Shown here piece after piece: positions 47,472-56,328 of a stretch of 64,000 bases of DNA (the stretch's first letter is position 1; every line of letters begins with the position of its first letter). The DNA is taken from positions 1 to 64,000 of the forward strand of contig JBFWXS010000009.1 in the NCBI GenBank assembly GCA_050187175.1, written 5' to 3'. This DNA comes from Zeimonas sp050187175 (GTDB lineage Bacteria; Pseudomonadota; Gammaproteobacteria; Burkholderiales; Burkholderiaceae_E). The notes beneath the pieces were generated by a model, which made no database searches, was not told where the DNA came from, and worked only from the letters and a program-made list of their open reading frames with translations. Both the position numbers and the translations under genes were made by a program.

Positions 47472-47506
47472 GCTGTGCTCCTTGAAAGACCGATGCCGAG
47501 CCGTGC

Positions 47507-48271
47507 TCAGACGATTGCCTTGACCCCGGACGCTGCCGCCGAGGAACCGTTGCTCAATTCCAGTCGCGCGCCGTCGCTGCCCTGCGTGATGCCCAGCACG
47601 CGTGCCATGACCAGCGGACTCACCGCGACCTCGCCGCCGTCGGCGGCGGCGCCGTAGACGCGCAGCTGGTAGCTGCCCGCCGGCGCGGCGCTGCCGTCGC
47701 TGCGCTTGCCGTCCCACTCGAAGGTCTGGACGCCGGAAGCGACGTTGCTGAGATCGCGCGTGCTCACCACCTGGCCGGCCGAATCGACGATCTCGACGCG
47801 CAGCACCTTCGCCTCGCTGACGAGCTCGAAGCCGAGCCGGACGCTGGACGGCTGGCTGCTCGAGGCGCTGACGTCCGGCGTCTGCGTGTCGTCGACCGGC
47901 GTCGTATCGTCGGCGGCGCTGGCGCCGCCCCAGTCGAACTTGCTGCCGGCAACCATCACCTGGCGGCCCAGCATGCCCACCGCCGATGCCGGCGACGAAT
48001 CGCTCAGCTTGCTGGTCAGGCCGCCCATCGACTGGTTCAGCTGCTCGATGCCGCGCACCGTGCTGATCTGCGCCAGCTGGCTGGTCACCTGCGCGTTGTC
48101 GAGCGGATTCATCGGATCCTGGTTGCGCATCTGCGCCACCAGCAGCTTGAGGAAGCGGTCTTCGGTAGCGTCGGCGCTGTCGGTGGCCGCGCTGCCCGAG
48201 TTGCTGCTGCCGTTCGCCGCGCTCGCGGCGGACGACGTGTACTGCGACATATTGTTGTTGACGGTGCTCAT
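47507..48271 (-). CDS. flgD: Flagellar hook scaffolding protein FlgD
   Basis: A 254-residue hook cap. EDRFLKLLVAQMRNQDPMNPLDNAQVTSQLAQISTVRGIEQLN near the N-terminus is diagnostic, and a FlgD Ig-like/Tudor region follows (FEWDGKRSDGSAAPAGSYQLRVYG). It lies between flgC and flgE and is needed to assemble FlgE. Confidence 0.96.
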   Translation of the reverse strand: MSTVNNNMSQYTSSAASAANGSSNSGSAATDSADATEDRFLKLLVAQMRNQDPMNPLDNAQVTSQLAQISTVRGIEQLNQSMGGLTSKLSDSSPASAVGMLGRQVMVAGSKFDWGGASAADDTTPVDDTQTPDVSASSSQPSSVRLGFELVSEAKVLRVEIVDSAGQVVSTRDLSNVASGVQTFEWDGKRSDGSAAPAGSYQLRVYGAAADGGEVAVSPLVMARVLGITQGSDGARLELSNGSSAAASGVKAIV

Positions 48272-48290
48272 CGCGATCTCTTAGCGGCGA

Positions 48291-48695
48291 TCATTGGCCC
48301 AGCTGCAGTGTCTTGAGCAGCAGCTGCTGGGTGGTGTTCATGACTTCGATGTTGTTCTGGTACGAGCGCGACGCGGAGATCATGTTGACCATCTCCTCGA
48401 CGACATTGACGTTGCTGTGCGTGACGTAGCCCTCGGCATCCGCCATGGGATGCTTGGGGTCGTACTCGCGCTTGCCCGGCGTGGTGTCCTCGACGACGTC
48501 GTTCACGCGCACGCCGACGCCGCCGGCGACGCCGGTGCTCTGGGACTGGAACACCACCTGGCGCGACTTGTAGGCCTGGCCGTCGGGCCCGGCCACGCTG
48601 TCGGCATTGGCCAGATTCGAAGCCACCGTGTTCAGCCGCTGGCTCTGCGCCGATACGGCGCTGCCCGAGATGCCGAAAATGTTCATCAGTGACAT
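48291..48695 (-). CDS. flgC: Flagellar basal-body rod protein FlgC
   Basis: A 134-residue rod protein. It starts MSLMNIFGISGSAVSAQSQRLNTVASNLANAD and ends SNVNVVEEMVNMISASRSYQNNIEVMNTTQQLLLKTLQLG, full family length. It is co-transcribed with flgB and flgD. Confidence 0.96.
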   Translation of the reverse strand: MSLMNIFGISGSAVSAQSQRLNTVASNLANADSVAGPDGQAYKSRQVVFQSQSTGVAGGVGVRVNDVVEDTTPGKREYDPKHPMADAEGYVTHSNVNVVEEMVNMISASRSYQNNIEVMNTTQQLLLKTLQLGQ

Positions 48696-48737
48696 GCTGG
48701 ACTCCTGTTGCCTGCGCTATCGGCTGCGTCGCTGCGC

Positions 48738-49211
48738 TCAGTCGCCGCGGATCGCGCTCAAGGTCGTACGCACGCTGCCGCTGATGAAACGCAGCGTCGC
48801 CTCGTAGCGGACCGAGTTGTCGGCGAAGTTGGCGCGCTCGCGATCCAGGTCGACGGTATTGCCGTCGATCGACGGCTGATCGGGGATCCGGTACTGCAGC
48901 GGCTGCGCGCCGGCGGTGCTCAGCTCGGAACCGGCCAGCCGCTGCGACAGATGGCGCGCATCGGTGGCGGCGGCTGCCAGGCCGGTGCCGGACGAAGCGC
49001 CCGCGGCTGCCAGCGGCAGCGAAGCCCGCTGCAAGCCGCCGGCGTTCGCGCCGGTCGCTTCGCTCAGGGCGCGCGCGAAGTCGAAGTCGCGCGCCTGGTA
49101 GCCGGGTGTGTCGGCATTGGCGATGTTCGACGCAAGCGCGCGCTGGCGTTCGGCACGCAGCGCCAGCGCCTGTCCTTGGAACTGCAGGTTCGCGGTGATT
49201 CGGTCGAGCAT
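48738..49211 (-). CDS. flgB: Flagellar basal-body rod protein FlgB
   Basis: A 157-residue rod protein from ATG at 49211 with GAGG upstream. LRAERQRALASNIANADTPGYQARDFDF and a C-terminal GNTVDLDRERANFADNSVRYEATLRFISG are the family blocks. It is the first gene of the long flgB-L series on the minus strand, and diverges from flgA. A TTG at 49223 would add four residues; I judge it less likely. Confidence 0.94.
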   Translation of the reverse strand: MLDRITANLQFQGQALALRAERQRALASNIANADTPGYQARDFDFARALSEATGANAGGLQRASLPLAAAGASSGTGLAAAATDARHLSQRLAGSELSTAGAQPLQYRIPDQPSIDGNTVDLDRERANFADNSVRYEATLRFISGSVRTTLSAIRGD

Positions 49212-49219
49212 CGGAAGCC

Positions 49220-49246
49220 TCAAGCTTTTTCCGTTGCTGCCGATTA
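49220..49246 (+). promoter_or_regulatory. Sigma-28-like promoter upstream of flgA
   Basis: TCAA (49220-49223), 15 bases, GCCGATTA (49239-49246). Against the FliA consensus TAAAGTTT-N11-GCCGATAA the -35 region (TCAAGCTT) matches 6 of 8 and the -10 region 7 of 8, with exact spacing. It reads toward flgA-flgM-flgN with a leader of about 140 bases. Confidence 0.6.
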
Positions 49247-49392
49247 TTCAGAGGGAGCGTTCCGCGCAGGCGTGGAAAAGGCCTGCATTTGTCCCGCATC
49301 TTCGCCCTTGGGCGCCCACTCGCCGGGGGTAGGCTGCGTCATCCCGAAATGAACAGCCAGGGGCCGGCCCTCGCCGCCCCGCGAGGATGGCG

Positions 49393-50322
49393 ATGCAATC
49401 GACAGCAAGCTCCCGGCACGCGCCGCCCGCGTGCACCGCACGCGCCCGGCCGCGCAGACCCGCGCCGGCCGGCGCCATGGCGACCGTGGCGGCCAGCGCG
49501 GCCTTCGCGCTGACGCTCACGGCCTTGCTGCCGGCGCCCGCGTCCGCAGCGTCCGCGCCCGCCAGGCCGGCGCCAGCCGCTTCGCCCGCGCCGACCGCGT
49601 CGCCCACGAACACGACGGCGGCGACCGTTACCACGGGCACGGCCAGCGCCGCCCCCGCCGAAGACGCACTGGCCGCCGCCAGCGCCGACCTGCAGCGCTG
49701 GGTCGAACAGGCCGCCTCCGGCACCTGGACGCTAGGCGGCACTGCCGGCAATGACGGCAACGCCCCCCCGGCACTGCGCGTCGAGGTCACGCTCGGCCAG
49801 AGCGCCCGGCTGCGGCTTCCGGCCTGCGCGAGGGTCGAACCCTACCTGCCGGCCAACGCGCGGCTGTGGGGAAAAAGCTACATCGGCGTGCGCTGCGTGG
49901 AAGGCGCGAACTGGTCGACGCTGCTGCCGATCACCGTCTCGGTGTTCGGTCCGGCGCTGGTCGCCACCGTGCCCATGCCCTTCAATTCAGTGCCCGACCT
50001 GGCCAATTTCCGCGTCGACGAGGTCGACTGGACCGCCCCCGGCGGCGTGCCGGTGGCCGATCCCTCCCTGCTGAACGGCCGCACGATAGGCCGGCCGCTG
50101 GCGGCCGGCCAGGTGCTGCGGCCCAGCGACCTACGGATCCCCCAGACCTTCAGCGCCGGCGATCCGGTACGAGTCCGGCTGCTCGGCCGGGGCTTCTCGA
50201 TCTCGGCCGGCGGATTCGCGATGAACGGGGCCGGTGAAGGCCAGACGCTGCGCGTGCGCACGGAAACGGGCAAGATGGTGGTTGGCGTCGTCCGCGAGCG
50301 CACGGTGGAGGTGAAATTGTGA
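49393..50322 (+). CDS. flgA: Flagellar P-ring assembly chaperone FlgA
   Basis: A 309-residue periplasmic protein. I prefer ATG 49393, since GCGAGGA lies 5-6 bases upstream; an in-frame ATG exists at 49387. A basic start and hydrophobic segment (MATVAASAAFALTLTALLPAPASA) form an unusually late signal sequence, then an Ala/Pro/Thr-rich linker to about residue 90. The SAF-type domain follows (GRTIGRPLAAGQVLRPSDLRIPQ), then VRVRLLGRGFSISAGGFAMNGAGEGQTLRVRTETG, the FlgA signature. It assists P-ring assembly. It heads flgA-flgM-flgN, opposite flgB. Confidence 0.92.
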   Translation: MQSTASSRHAPPACTARARPRRPAPAGAMATVAASAAFALTLTALLPAPASAASAPARPAPAASPAPTASPTNTTAATVTTGTASAAPAEDALAAASADLQRWVEQAASGTWTLGGTAGNDGNAPPALRVEVTLGQSARLRLPACARVEPYLPANARLWGKSYIGVRCVEGANWSTLLPITVSVFGPALVATVPMPFNSVPDLANFRVDEVDWTAPGGVPVADPSLLNGRTIGRPLAAGQVLRPSDLRIPQTFSAGDPVRVRLLGRGFSISAGGFAMNGAGEGQTLRVRTETGKMVVGVVRERTVEVKL

Positions 50323-50353
50323 ATTCCGACCGGTCCTCGCCGATGATCGTCGC

Positions 50354-50380
50354 TCAAGTTCGCAGATTCCCTGCCGAATA
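50354..50380 (+). promoter_or_regulatory. Sigma-28-like promoter upstream of flgM
   Basis: TCAA (50354-50357), 15 bases, GCCGAATA (50373-50380). The -35 variant TCAAG is shared with the site before flgA. The position, 45 bases before the flgM start, fits the known late-class promoter of flgM in other bacteria, which gives feedback control of FliA. Confidence 0.6.
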
Positions 50381-50425
50381 ACGAGGCATTCCGGGGATGG
50401 TTCCGGATTCCTCAGGGGAGCTGAC

Positions 50426-50770
50426 ATGAAAATTGGCAAGACGGACGTCACTCAAACCGAGGTGCTAGCTCGAACCGGACAGGCCGGCGCGGCGGCGGCC
50501 GGCGTGTCCGGCCGGACCGGCGCGGGCGAGGTTCGCGCGGTCGGCGAGGTCGACAAGGTCGACAAGGTTCAGCTGTCGCCCGCCTCACGCAATCTGGCCG
50601 CCGACGTGGCTACCGGACCCGAGCCCGTGCGCGCCGAAAAGGTCGCCGAAGTCCGCGAAGCGATCAGCAAGGGCGAATTCCATGTGAACGCGAAGGCGGT
50701 CGCCGACAAGATGATCGCGCAGGCCGCCGAGCTGATCGAAACCCTGACCGTGAGCAACCCGAGCCGATGA
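50426..50770 (+). CDS. flgM: Anti-sigma-28 factor FlgM
   Basis: A 114-residue protein. MKIGKTDVTQTEV at the start, VDKVQLSPASRNL in the middle and the C-terminal FliA-binding helices VAEVREAISKGEFHVNAKAVADKMIAQAAELIETL are diagnostic. FlgM holds FliA until the hook is complete and is then exported. GGGGAG precedes the ATG. The stop overlaps flgN (ATGA). Confidence 0.95.
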   Translation: MKIGKTDVTQTEVLARTGQAGAAAAGVSGRTGAGEVRAVGEVDKVDKVQLSPASRNLAADVATGPEPVRAEKVAEVREAISKGEFHVNAKAVADKMIAQAAELIETLTVSNPSR

Positions 50771-51135
50771 ACGCGCATCACGCCGCCACCGCCCGCGCCA
50801 CACCTGCCGCCGTCTCCGCCGAGCTGCTCGACGAAGGCCGCCGGCTGCTGGCCGAGCAGCGGCAGGCGATGATCGACGGCGATGCCGAGCTGCTGGCCGA
50901 CCGCAATGCCCGGCTGGCGCAATGGCTGGGCCGGATGCCGCGCGGCGCGGCAGTGCCGGCCGAGACCCTGGCCGCGCTGAGAAGCGCGGCCCAGCTCAAT
51001 GCGCAGACGGCGGCTCGCGCCGCGACACGCTCGCAGCAGGGGCTGCAGGCGCTGCTGCCGTCGGAAACGTTCACGTACGACGCCGCCGGCCTCGGCCGCG
51101 CGGGCAGCGCCGGCGCGCGACGCACGCTGGCCTGA
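50767..51135 (+). CDS. flgN: Flagellar export chaperone FlgN-like protein
   Basis: A 122-residue, mostly helical protein overlapping flgM by four bases. Sequence conservation in FlgN is weak, but size, helix content (ELLDEGRRLLAEQRQAMIDGDAELLADRNARLAQWL) and position after flgM identify it as the chaperone for FlgK and FlgL. Three parallel Ala-rich helices are evident. Confidence 0.85.
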   Translation: MNAHHAATARATPAAVSAELLDEGRRLLAEQRQAMIDGDAELLADRNARLAQWLGRMPRGAAVPAETLAALRSAAQLNAQTAARAATRSQQGLQALLPSETFTYDAAGLGRAGSAGARRTLA

Positions 51136-51186
51136 ACGCACCCCGCTGCCCGAGCCCGTCGCTGAACGTCGCCCTCTGAAAGCAGC

Positions 51187-51208
51187 ACCGCCGCGCAAGC
51201 GCGGCGGT
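51187..51208. terminator. Hairpin between convergent flgN and fliA
   Basis: ACCGCCGCG, loop CAAG, CGCGGCGGT: a perfect 9-bp stem in the 115-base gap between the converging genes. A second palindrome GCCTCGCGAGGC lies at 51228-51239. No strong T-run follows on either strand, so termination would be imperfect or factor-dependent. Bidirectional terminator is the likeliest role. Confidence 0.5.
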
Positions 51209-51250
51209 ATCCGATCTCTTCGGGCAAGGCCTCGCGAGGCCGCGCCTGAC

Positions 51251-51967
51251 TCAGGTCCAGCTCTTCATCTGTGTGCGCAGCCGCGCCACCGCCTGGCTGT
51301 GCAGCTGCGAGACGCGCGATTCGGTCACGCCGAGCACGGCGCCGATCTCCTTCAGGTTCATGTCCTGTTCGTAGTACATGCCCATCACCAGCTTCTCGCG
51401 CTCGGGTAGCCGCTCGATCGCTCCCGCCAGCGCCTCGCGGAAGCGCGCATCGCGCAGCACCTCGCCCGGCTCCGGCTGGCTCGACGGCAGGTGGCGGTCG
51501 AGGAAGCCCTCGTCCTGGTCGCTGTCGCCGAAGTCGTCCAGATAGATCAGCTGCGCGCCGCGCGCGTCGCCCAGCAGCTGCTGATACTGGGCCAGCGGCA
51601 GGCCGAGCTCGGCCGCCACCTCGGCCTCGGTGGGGGAACGCCGCAGCCGCTGCTCGGCCTTGTGGATGGCGGATTCGATCGCCCGCTGGTTGCGCCGCAC
51701 CGAGCGCGGCAGCCAGTCGGAACCGCGCAGCTCGTCGAGCATCGCGCCGCGCACCCGCTGCATCGCGAAGGTCTCGAACTGCGCGCCGTGGCCGACTTGG
51801 AAGCGCGTCATCGCGTCGAACAGGCCTATCATGCCGGCCTGCACCAGGTCGTCCAGCTCGACGTTGGCTGGCAGCTTGGCCACCAGCTGGCTGGCGGCTC
51901 GCCTGACCATGGGACCGTAGCGCTCGATCGCGGACTCGCGATCCAGAGCACCCTGCGCCGTATACAT
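51251..51967 (-). CDS. fliA: RNA polymerase sigma-28 factor FliA
   Basis: A 238-residue flagellar sigma factor. ATG 51967 begins MYTAQG as in relatives and has GAGG upstream; an in-frame ATG at 51988 overlaps the flhG stop. Region 2 is ASQLVAKLPANVELDDLVQAGMIGLFDAMTRF with FETFAMQRVRGAMLDELR. Region 3 is SPTEAEVAAELGL, and region 4 is LPEREKLVMGMYYEQDMNLKEIGAVLGVTESRVSQLHSQAV. It directs late flagellar genes, including the flagellins, and is inhibited by FlgM. It is the last gene of the flhBAFG-fliA run. Confidence 0.96.
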   Translation of the reverse strand: MYTAQGALDRESAIERYGPMVRRAASQLVAKLPANVELDDLVQAGMIGLFDAMTRFQVGHGAQFETFAMQRVRGAMLDELRGSDWLPRSVRRNQRAIESAIHKAEQRLRRSPTEAEVAAELGLPLAQYQQLLGDARGAQLIYLDDFGDSDQDEGFLDRHLPSSQPEPGEVLRDARFREALAGAIERLPEREKLVMGMYYEQDMNLKEIGAVLGVTESRVSQLHSQAVARLRTQMKSWT

Positions 51968-51987
51968 GACGGTTGCCTCGCCTATCA

Positions 51988-52722
51988 TCAATTGAGCCGC
52001 ATCCGTGTCGATGAACCGGATGCCGCCCAGCGCATGCCTTGCCCGGCCAGCGCGTCCCAGCCTTGCGCGCCGAAGGCGCCGAACGCGACGGTGCCGCCGA
52101 ACTCGACGGCCGCGCCCAGAAAGCGCGTCGCCGCGGAAGCCAGCCGCTGATGGCAGGATAAGGCATCACGCCGCGATGGCGCATCACGAAAAACCGCCAG
52201 CCATCGGGCCAGACCGTGCGCCAGGCCGATCGCCTTGATCTGCGAGTAGGTGTGCGGCAGCGTACCGGCATCGCCGGGCGCCAGCAGCAGCAGCCGGTCG
52301 GTGAGACCCGCACTGAGATCGGCCAGCCGCAGCGGCGGTGCCGCGACCACCGCGACGTCGACCAGCTGGCCGCGTGCCCGCTGGCGGCGCTGCGTTTCAT
52401 CGAGCAGCCGGCCGAGGTCGCGCGCATCGCCGCCATCGAGCAGCCAGCGCGCATCGACGCGGACGATGTCGCGATCGACGGCGGGCTGCAGCATGCTCGC
52501 ACCAGCCACCGCGAAACCGCTGGGCGCGCTCGTCTGCAGCGGCCCTAGCAGATCCAGCAGCAGCGGCCGATGGCCGAGCCGCGCCAGCGCGCGCGCCAGT
52601 TCGTGCGCGGCGTGCCGGTCGGCGGCATCACCGGTGGCGCAAGCCAGCGGCAGCAGCAGCGGCCGGGCCGGCTCGAACAACCGGCGCAGGCCGGCGGCCT
52701 GATCCAGCCCGGGTTCAAACAC
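51988..52722 (-). CDS. flhG: FlhG-like (MinD/YlxH family) protein lacking Walker A
   Basis: A 244-residue protein from GTG at 52722, eight bases inside the flhF end, with GGAGG six bases upstream. Position between flhF and fliA and general fold (LPLACATGDAADRHAAHELARALARLGHRPLLLDLLG, then VDVAVVAAPPLRLADLSAGLTDRLLLLAPGDAGTLPHTYSQIKAIG) identify it as FlhG. The deviant Walker A motif KGGxGKT is absent: the equivalent stretch reads CATGDAADRH. It is therefore not expected to bind or hydrolyse ATP. FlhG normally activates the FlhF GTPase and sets flagellar number. Function here may be altered or vestigial. Confidence 0.75.
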   Translation of the reverse strand: MFEPGLDQAAGLRRLFEPARPLLLPLACATGDAADRHAAHELARALARLGHRPLLLDLLGPLQTSAPSGFAVAGASMLQPAVDRDIVRVDARWLLDGGDARDLGRLLDETQRRQRARGQLVDVAVVAAPPLRLADLSAGLTDRLLLLAPGDAGTLPHTYSQIKAIGLAHGLARWLAVFRDAPSRRDALSCHQRLASAATRFLGAAVEFGGTVAFGAFGAQGWDALAGQGMRWAASGSSTRMRLN

Positions 52723-54229
52723 CGTGCGCCTCCATCGGCATGGCATTCGTCCCGCGGCCAGCCGCCGTCAGCAGCATGGCCAGCTCGGATTCTTCGAAAC
52801 TGAACGGTGACGTGCGCTCGGGCGCCGCCAGCGCGCGCGCGACCAGCGTCGCCGCGTCGGGCCGATGCCAGTCCTCCGGCACACGCTGGCCGTTGGCGAT
52901 GCCCTGCAGCGACAGCCGATGCCGGATCAGGCAATCGAGCGCGCCGCCGAGCTGCACCGTCTCGTCGACCTTCGACAGCACGATGCCGGCCGCGGTGCGC
53001 GCCTGATACGTTTCGATCACTTCCTCGATCGCCTCGGCCTGCGAGGCCGCGTTCACCACAACCACGCGCCGGACCTGCGTCGAACCCAGAGCAGCCAACA
53101 GCTCACCGACGCGCTCGTCGCGCTGCCCGACACCGGCGGTGTCGATCAGCACGAGCTTCTTGTTCATGAAAAGCTGCAGGAAATCGGCCAGCGCCGCAAC
53201 GTCATGCGCGACGTGCACCGGCACGCCGAGCAGCCGCCCGAAGGTGCGCAGCTGATCCTGCGCGCCGATCCGGTAGACGTCGGCGGTGATCAGCCCCACT
53301 GATTGCGCGCCGTGCTTGAGCGCGAACTGCGCGGCGATCTTGGCCGCGGTAGTGGTCTTGCCGACGCCGGTCGGGCCCAGCAGCGCGAAAGTGCCGCCCT
53401 GCTCGAACACCGTCTGCGCCGGCGCATCGACGCGCAGATTGCGGCGCAGCGCCTCGGCCAGCCACTGGTCGGCCTCGTCGTCCGAGAAGTCGGCCGGCAG
53501 ATGATTGACCAGCGTCCTGGCGAGCATCGCGGAGAAGCCGCGCTGCAGCAGCCGGCGCAGCATGCGCGACTGCACGGGCCGCCGCCGCACGCCTTCGAAC
53601 CAGCTCATGCTCTCGAGGCGGTCGGAAATGAATCCGCGCATCGCGCGCAGCTCGGTAAGCAAGGCCTGCGTGTCGATCGCGTCATCGCCATAGCCGGGCA
53701 GCGCGGCCGCGGCGCGTTCCAGCATCGCAGCCTCCGCGGGACCGTCGCCGCGGCGCCGCGGCACCTTGATTGCATCGGAGTCTGCAGCGGAGACCGCCTG
53801 CATCGCTGCCGACTGCATCGCCATCGACGGCCTGGCCGCCGATTGCATCGCCGCCCCCGGCTCGCCCGGCATGTTGCGTTCGGCGACCCGCCGCTGCTGC
53901 CGGTCACGCACGTAGGCCTCGAAGCTCACCGTGCTCATGGGCTCGTCGGCCTCATCGCCGCGGCCCGCCGGCCCCCGTCCCGCCGCAGCGGCGTTCGCGG
54001 CGGCATTCGCAGCAGCACCAGCCGCGCCGGCAGGCGCCGCCGCGTCGGACATGGACAGCGGCGAGGCCGCATCGATCGAGTCCAGCGCCGGCTCGTCGGC
54101 CATGGCCAGGATCTCGACGCCGCCCGGCACCGGCCGGTTCTTCAGCACGACGGCATCTGCGCCCAGCTCGGCGCGCACCTTGGCCAGCGCCTCCTTGGCG
54201 GTCTTCGCGACATAGCGTTTGACGTTCAC
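52715..54229 (-). CDS. flhF: Flagellar placement GTPase FlhF
   Basis: A 504-residue SRP-type GTPase. It starts with GTG at 54229, overlapping the flhA stop. The N-terminal B domain begins MNVKRYVAKTAKEALAKVRAELGADAVVL. A long Ala-rich linker runs from about residue 60 to 160. The NG domain has G1 GPTGVGKTTTAAKIA, G3 VLIDTAGVGQRD, and the SKVDET region. It recruits the first basal-body parts to the right place. Intact motifs contrast with the degenerate FlhG next to it. Confidence 0.94.
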   Translation of the reverse strand: MNVKRYVAKTAKEALAKVRAELGADAVVLKNRPVPGGVEILAMADEPALDSIDAASPLSMSDAAAPAGAAGAAANAAANAAAAGRGPAGRGDEADEPMSTVSFEAYVRDRQQRRVAERNMPGEPGAAMQSAARPSMAMQSAAMQAVSAADSDAIKVPRRRGDGPAEAAMLERAAAALPGYGDDAIDTQALLTELRAMRGFISDRLESMSWFEGVRRRPVQSRMLRRLLQRGFSAMLARTLVNHLPADFSDDEADQWLAEALRRNLRVDAPAQTVFEQGGTFALLGPTGVGKTTTAAKIAAQFALKHGAQSVGLITADVYRIGAQDQLRTFGRLLGVPVHVAHDVAALADFLQLFMNKKLVLIDTAGVGQRDERVGELLAALGSTQVRRVVVVNAASQAEAIEEVIETYQARTAAGIVLSKVDETVQLGGALDCLIRHRLSLQGIANGQRVPEDWHRPDAATLVARALAAPERTSPFSFEESELAMLLTAAGRGTNAMPMEAHGV

Positions 54230-56328
54230 TTCGCCTCTCCGATCAGTCTTCCGATTCGAATCGAATGGGTATCAGGAATCTCTGCGTGCCCCAGCACGCG
54301 CAGCCGCGGCGCGGCCTTCTTCAGCAGACGGGCCAGCGGCACGCGGATCCGGTCGGGCACCAGCAGGCAGGCGGCCGAGCCGCTTTCCTCCTGCTGCTGC
54401 GCGGCCTGCGCGCCGGCGGCCATCAGGTACTCGGCGACGCCCGGTTCAAGCGAGCCGCCGGCGCCCGGCGCCAGCGCCTGCACCAGCAGATTCTCGAGCC
54501 CGGGCTCGATCGCGATCACGCTGAGGTCGCGCACCGGTCCGAAGGTCTGCTGCACGATGGCCGGCGCCAGGGCCACGCGCACCTCGCGCGTCAGCTCGGA
54601 CGGGTCCTGCGTGCGCGCCCCATGCTCGCCCAGCGCTTCGACGATGCCGCGCAGATCGCGGATGTGCACCGACTCGTCGAGCAGGTTCTGCAGCACTTTC
54701 TGGAACACCGGCATCGGCACCATCTTGGGCACGATCTCGTCGGCCAGCTTGGGCGCGTAGCGCGCCAGATGCTCGAGCAGCTGCTGCGCCTCGGCCCGGC
54801 CCAGCAGGCGGGCGGCATTGACCTGCATCAGATGATGCAGATGCGTCGCGATGACGGTTGCCGGGTCGACCACGGTGTAGCCGGCCGCCTGCGCCGCATC
54901 GCGCTGACGTGCGTCGATCCAGGTCGCCGGCAGGCCGAAGGCCGGATCCTTGGTCGGCGTGCCGGCCAGCTGCATGCTGGCACCGCCCGGGTTGATCGCC
55001 AGCAGCATGCCCGGAAAAGCTTCGCCGTCGCCGATGACGACGCCCTTGAGCGTGACGCGATAGCCGGTCGGCCGCAGCTCGAGCTGATCGCGGATGTGGA
55101 CCGCCGGCGGCAGGAAGCCGACTTCCTGCGCGAACTTCTTGCGCACGCCCTTGATGCGCGACAGCAGGTCGCCGCCCTGCTCCTTGTCGACCAGCTGGAT
55201 CAGCCGGTAGCCGACTTCCAGCCCCAGCGTATCGACCGGCTGCACGTCGTCCCAGCTGGCTTCGCCGTTGACCGGTTCCGGCGCCGCGACCGGCGCCTGC
55301 TCCTGCGCCTGGTCCTGGCGCTGCGACAGGCGCCAGGCCATGTAGCCGATGGCCGCCGCCAGCAGCAGGAACGCGAGATGCGGCATGCCGGGCACCACGC
55401 CGAGCAGGCCGATGACGGCCGCGGTCAGGCCCAGCGCGCGCGGCAGCGACAGCAGCTGCTTGGTGACCTGCTCGCCGACGTCATCGTCGTCGCCGACGCG
55501 CGACACGATCAGCCCGGCCGCCACCGAGATCACGAGGCCCGGCACCTGCGCCACCAGCGCGTCGCCGATCGCCAGCAGGATGTAGTTGTTGGCCGCCTGC
55601 TCGACCGACAGCGCGTGCTGCGTCGTGCCGATCAGCAGGCCGCCGATGACGTTGATGAAGACGATCAGAATCCCGGCGATCGCATCGCCGCGCACGAACT
55701 TCGAGGCACCGTCCATGGAGCCGTAGAAGTCGGCTTCGCGGCTCACTTCGAGCCGGCGGCGCTTGGCCTCGACGTGGTCGATCTGACCGGCGTTCAGATC
55801 GGCGTCGATCGCCATCTGCTTGCCCGGCATCGAATCCAGCGCGAAGCGCGCCGATACTTCGGCGATGCGGCCCGCGCCCTTGGTCACGACGACGAAGTTG
55901 ATCACCGTGAGGATCGCGAACACGATGATGCCGACCGCGAAGTTGCCGCCGATCACGAAGTTGGCGAACGACTCGATGACCTTGCCGGCGGCGTCGGTGC
56001 CGGTGTGTCCGTGCATCAGCACGGCGCGCGTCGAGGCCACGTTCAGCGACAGCCGCAGCAGCGTGGTGACCAGCAGCACCGTCGGAAACACCGCGAAGTC
56101 GAGCGGCTTGACGGTATAGGCCGACACCAGCAGCACGAGCAGCGCCAGCGCGATGTTGAACGTGAACAGCAGATCGAGCAGCGGCGCCGGCAGCGGCAGG
56201 ATCATCATCGCCAGCATCAGCATGATGACCACCGGCGCGGCGAGCGCCTTCCACGGCGGCAAGTTCAGCTCTATGCCGCCGATGTTCACGCGCTGGCCGC
56301 CGCGCGTCAGATTCGGGTTCGCGCTCAT
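54226..56328 (-). CDS. flhA: Flagellar export apparatus protein FlhA
   Basis: A 700-residue inner-membrane component of the flagellar type III export gate. Eight hydrophobic segments lie in the first 330 residues, including the FHIPEP-like segment (GAGRIAEVSARFALDSMPGKQMAIDADLNAGQID). The cytoplasmic ring domain follows (VDTLGLEVGYRLIQLVD; EVGFLPPAVHIRDQLEL; ARYAPKLADEIVPKMVP). Both ends overlap neighbours (ATGA with flhB, GTGA with flhF). Confidence 0.97.
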   Translation of the reverse strand: MSANPNLTRGGQRVNIGGIELNLPPWKALAAPVVIMLMLAMMILPLPAPLLDLLFTFNIALALLVLLVSAYTVKPLDFAVFPTVLLVTTLLRLSLNVASTRAVLMHGHTGTDAAGKVIESFANFVIGGNFAVGIIVFAILTVINFVVVTKGAGRIAEVSARFALDSMPGKQMAIDADLNAGQIDHVEAKRRRLEVSREADFYGSMDGASKFVRGDAIAGILIVFINVIGGLLIGTTQHALSVEQAANNYILLAIGDALVAQVPGLVISVAAGLIVSRVGDDDDVGEQVTKQLLSLPRALGLTAAVIGLLGVVPGMPHLAFLLLAAAIGYMAWRLSQRQDQAQEQAPVAAPEPVNGEASWDDVQPVDTLGLEVGYRLIQLVDKEQGGDLLSRIKGVRKKFAQEVGFLPPAVHIRDQLELRPTGYRVTLKGVVIGDGEAFPGMLLAINPGGASMQLAGTPTKDPAFGLPATWIDARQRDAAQAAGYTVVDPATVIATHLHHLMQVNAARLLGRAEAQQLLEHLARYAPKLADEIVPKMVPMPVFQKVLQNLLDESVHIRDLRGIVEALGEHGARTQDPSELTREVRVALAPAIVQQTFGPVRDLSVIAIEPGLENLLVQALAPGAGGSLEPGVAEYLMAAGAQAAQQQEESGSAACLLVPDRIRVPLARLLKKAAPRLRVLGHAEIPDTHSIRIGRLIGEAK

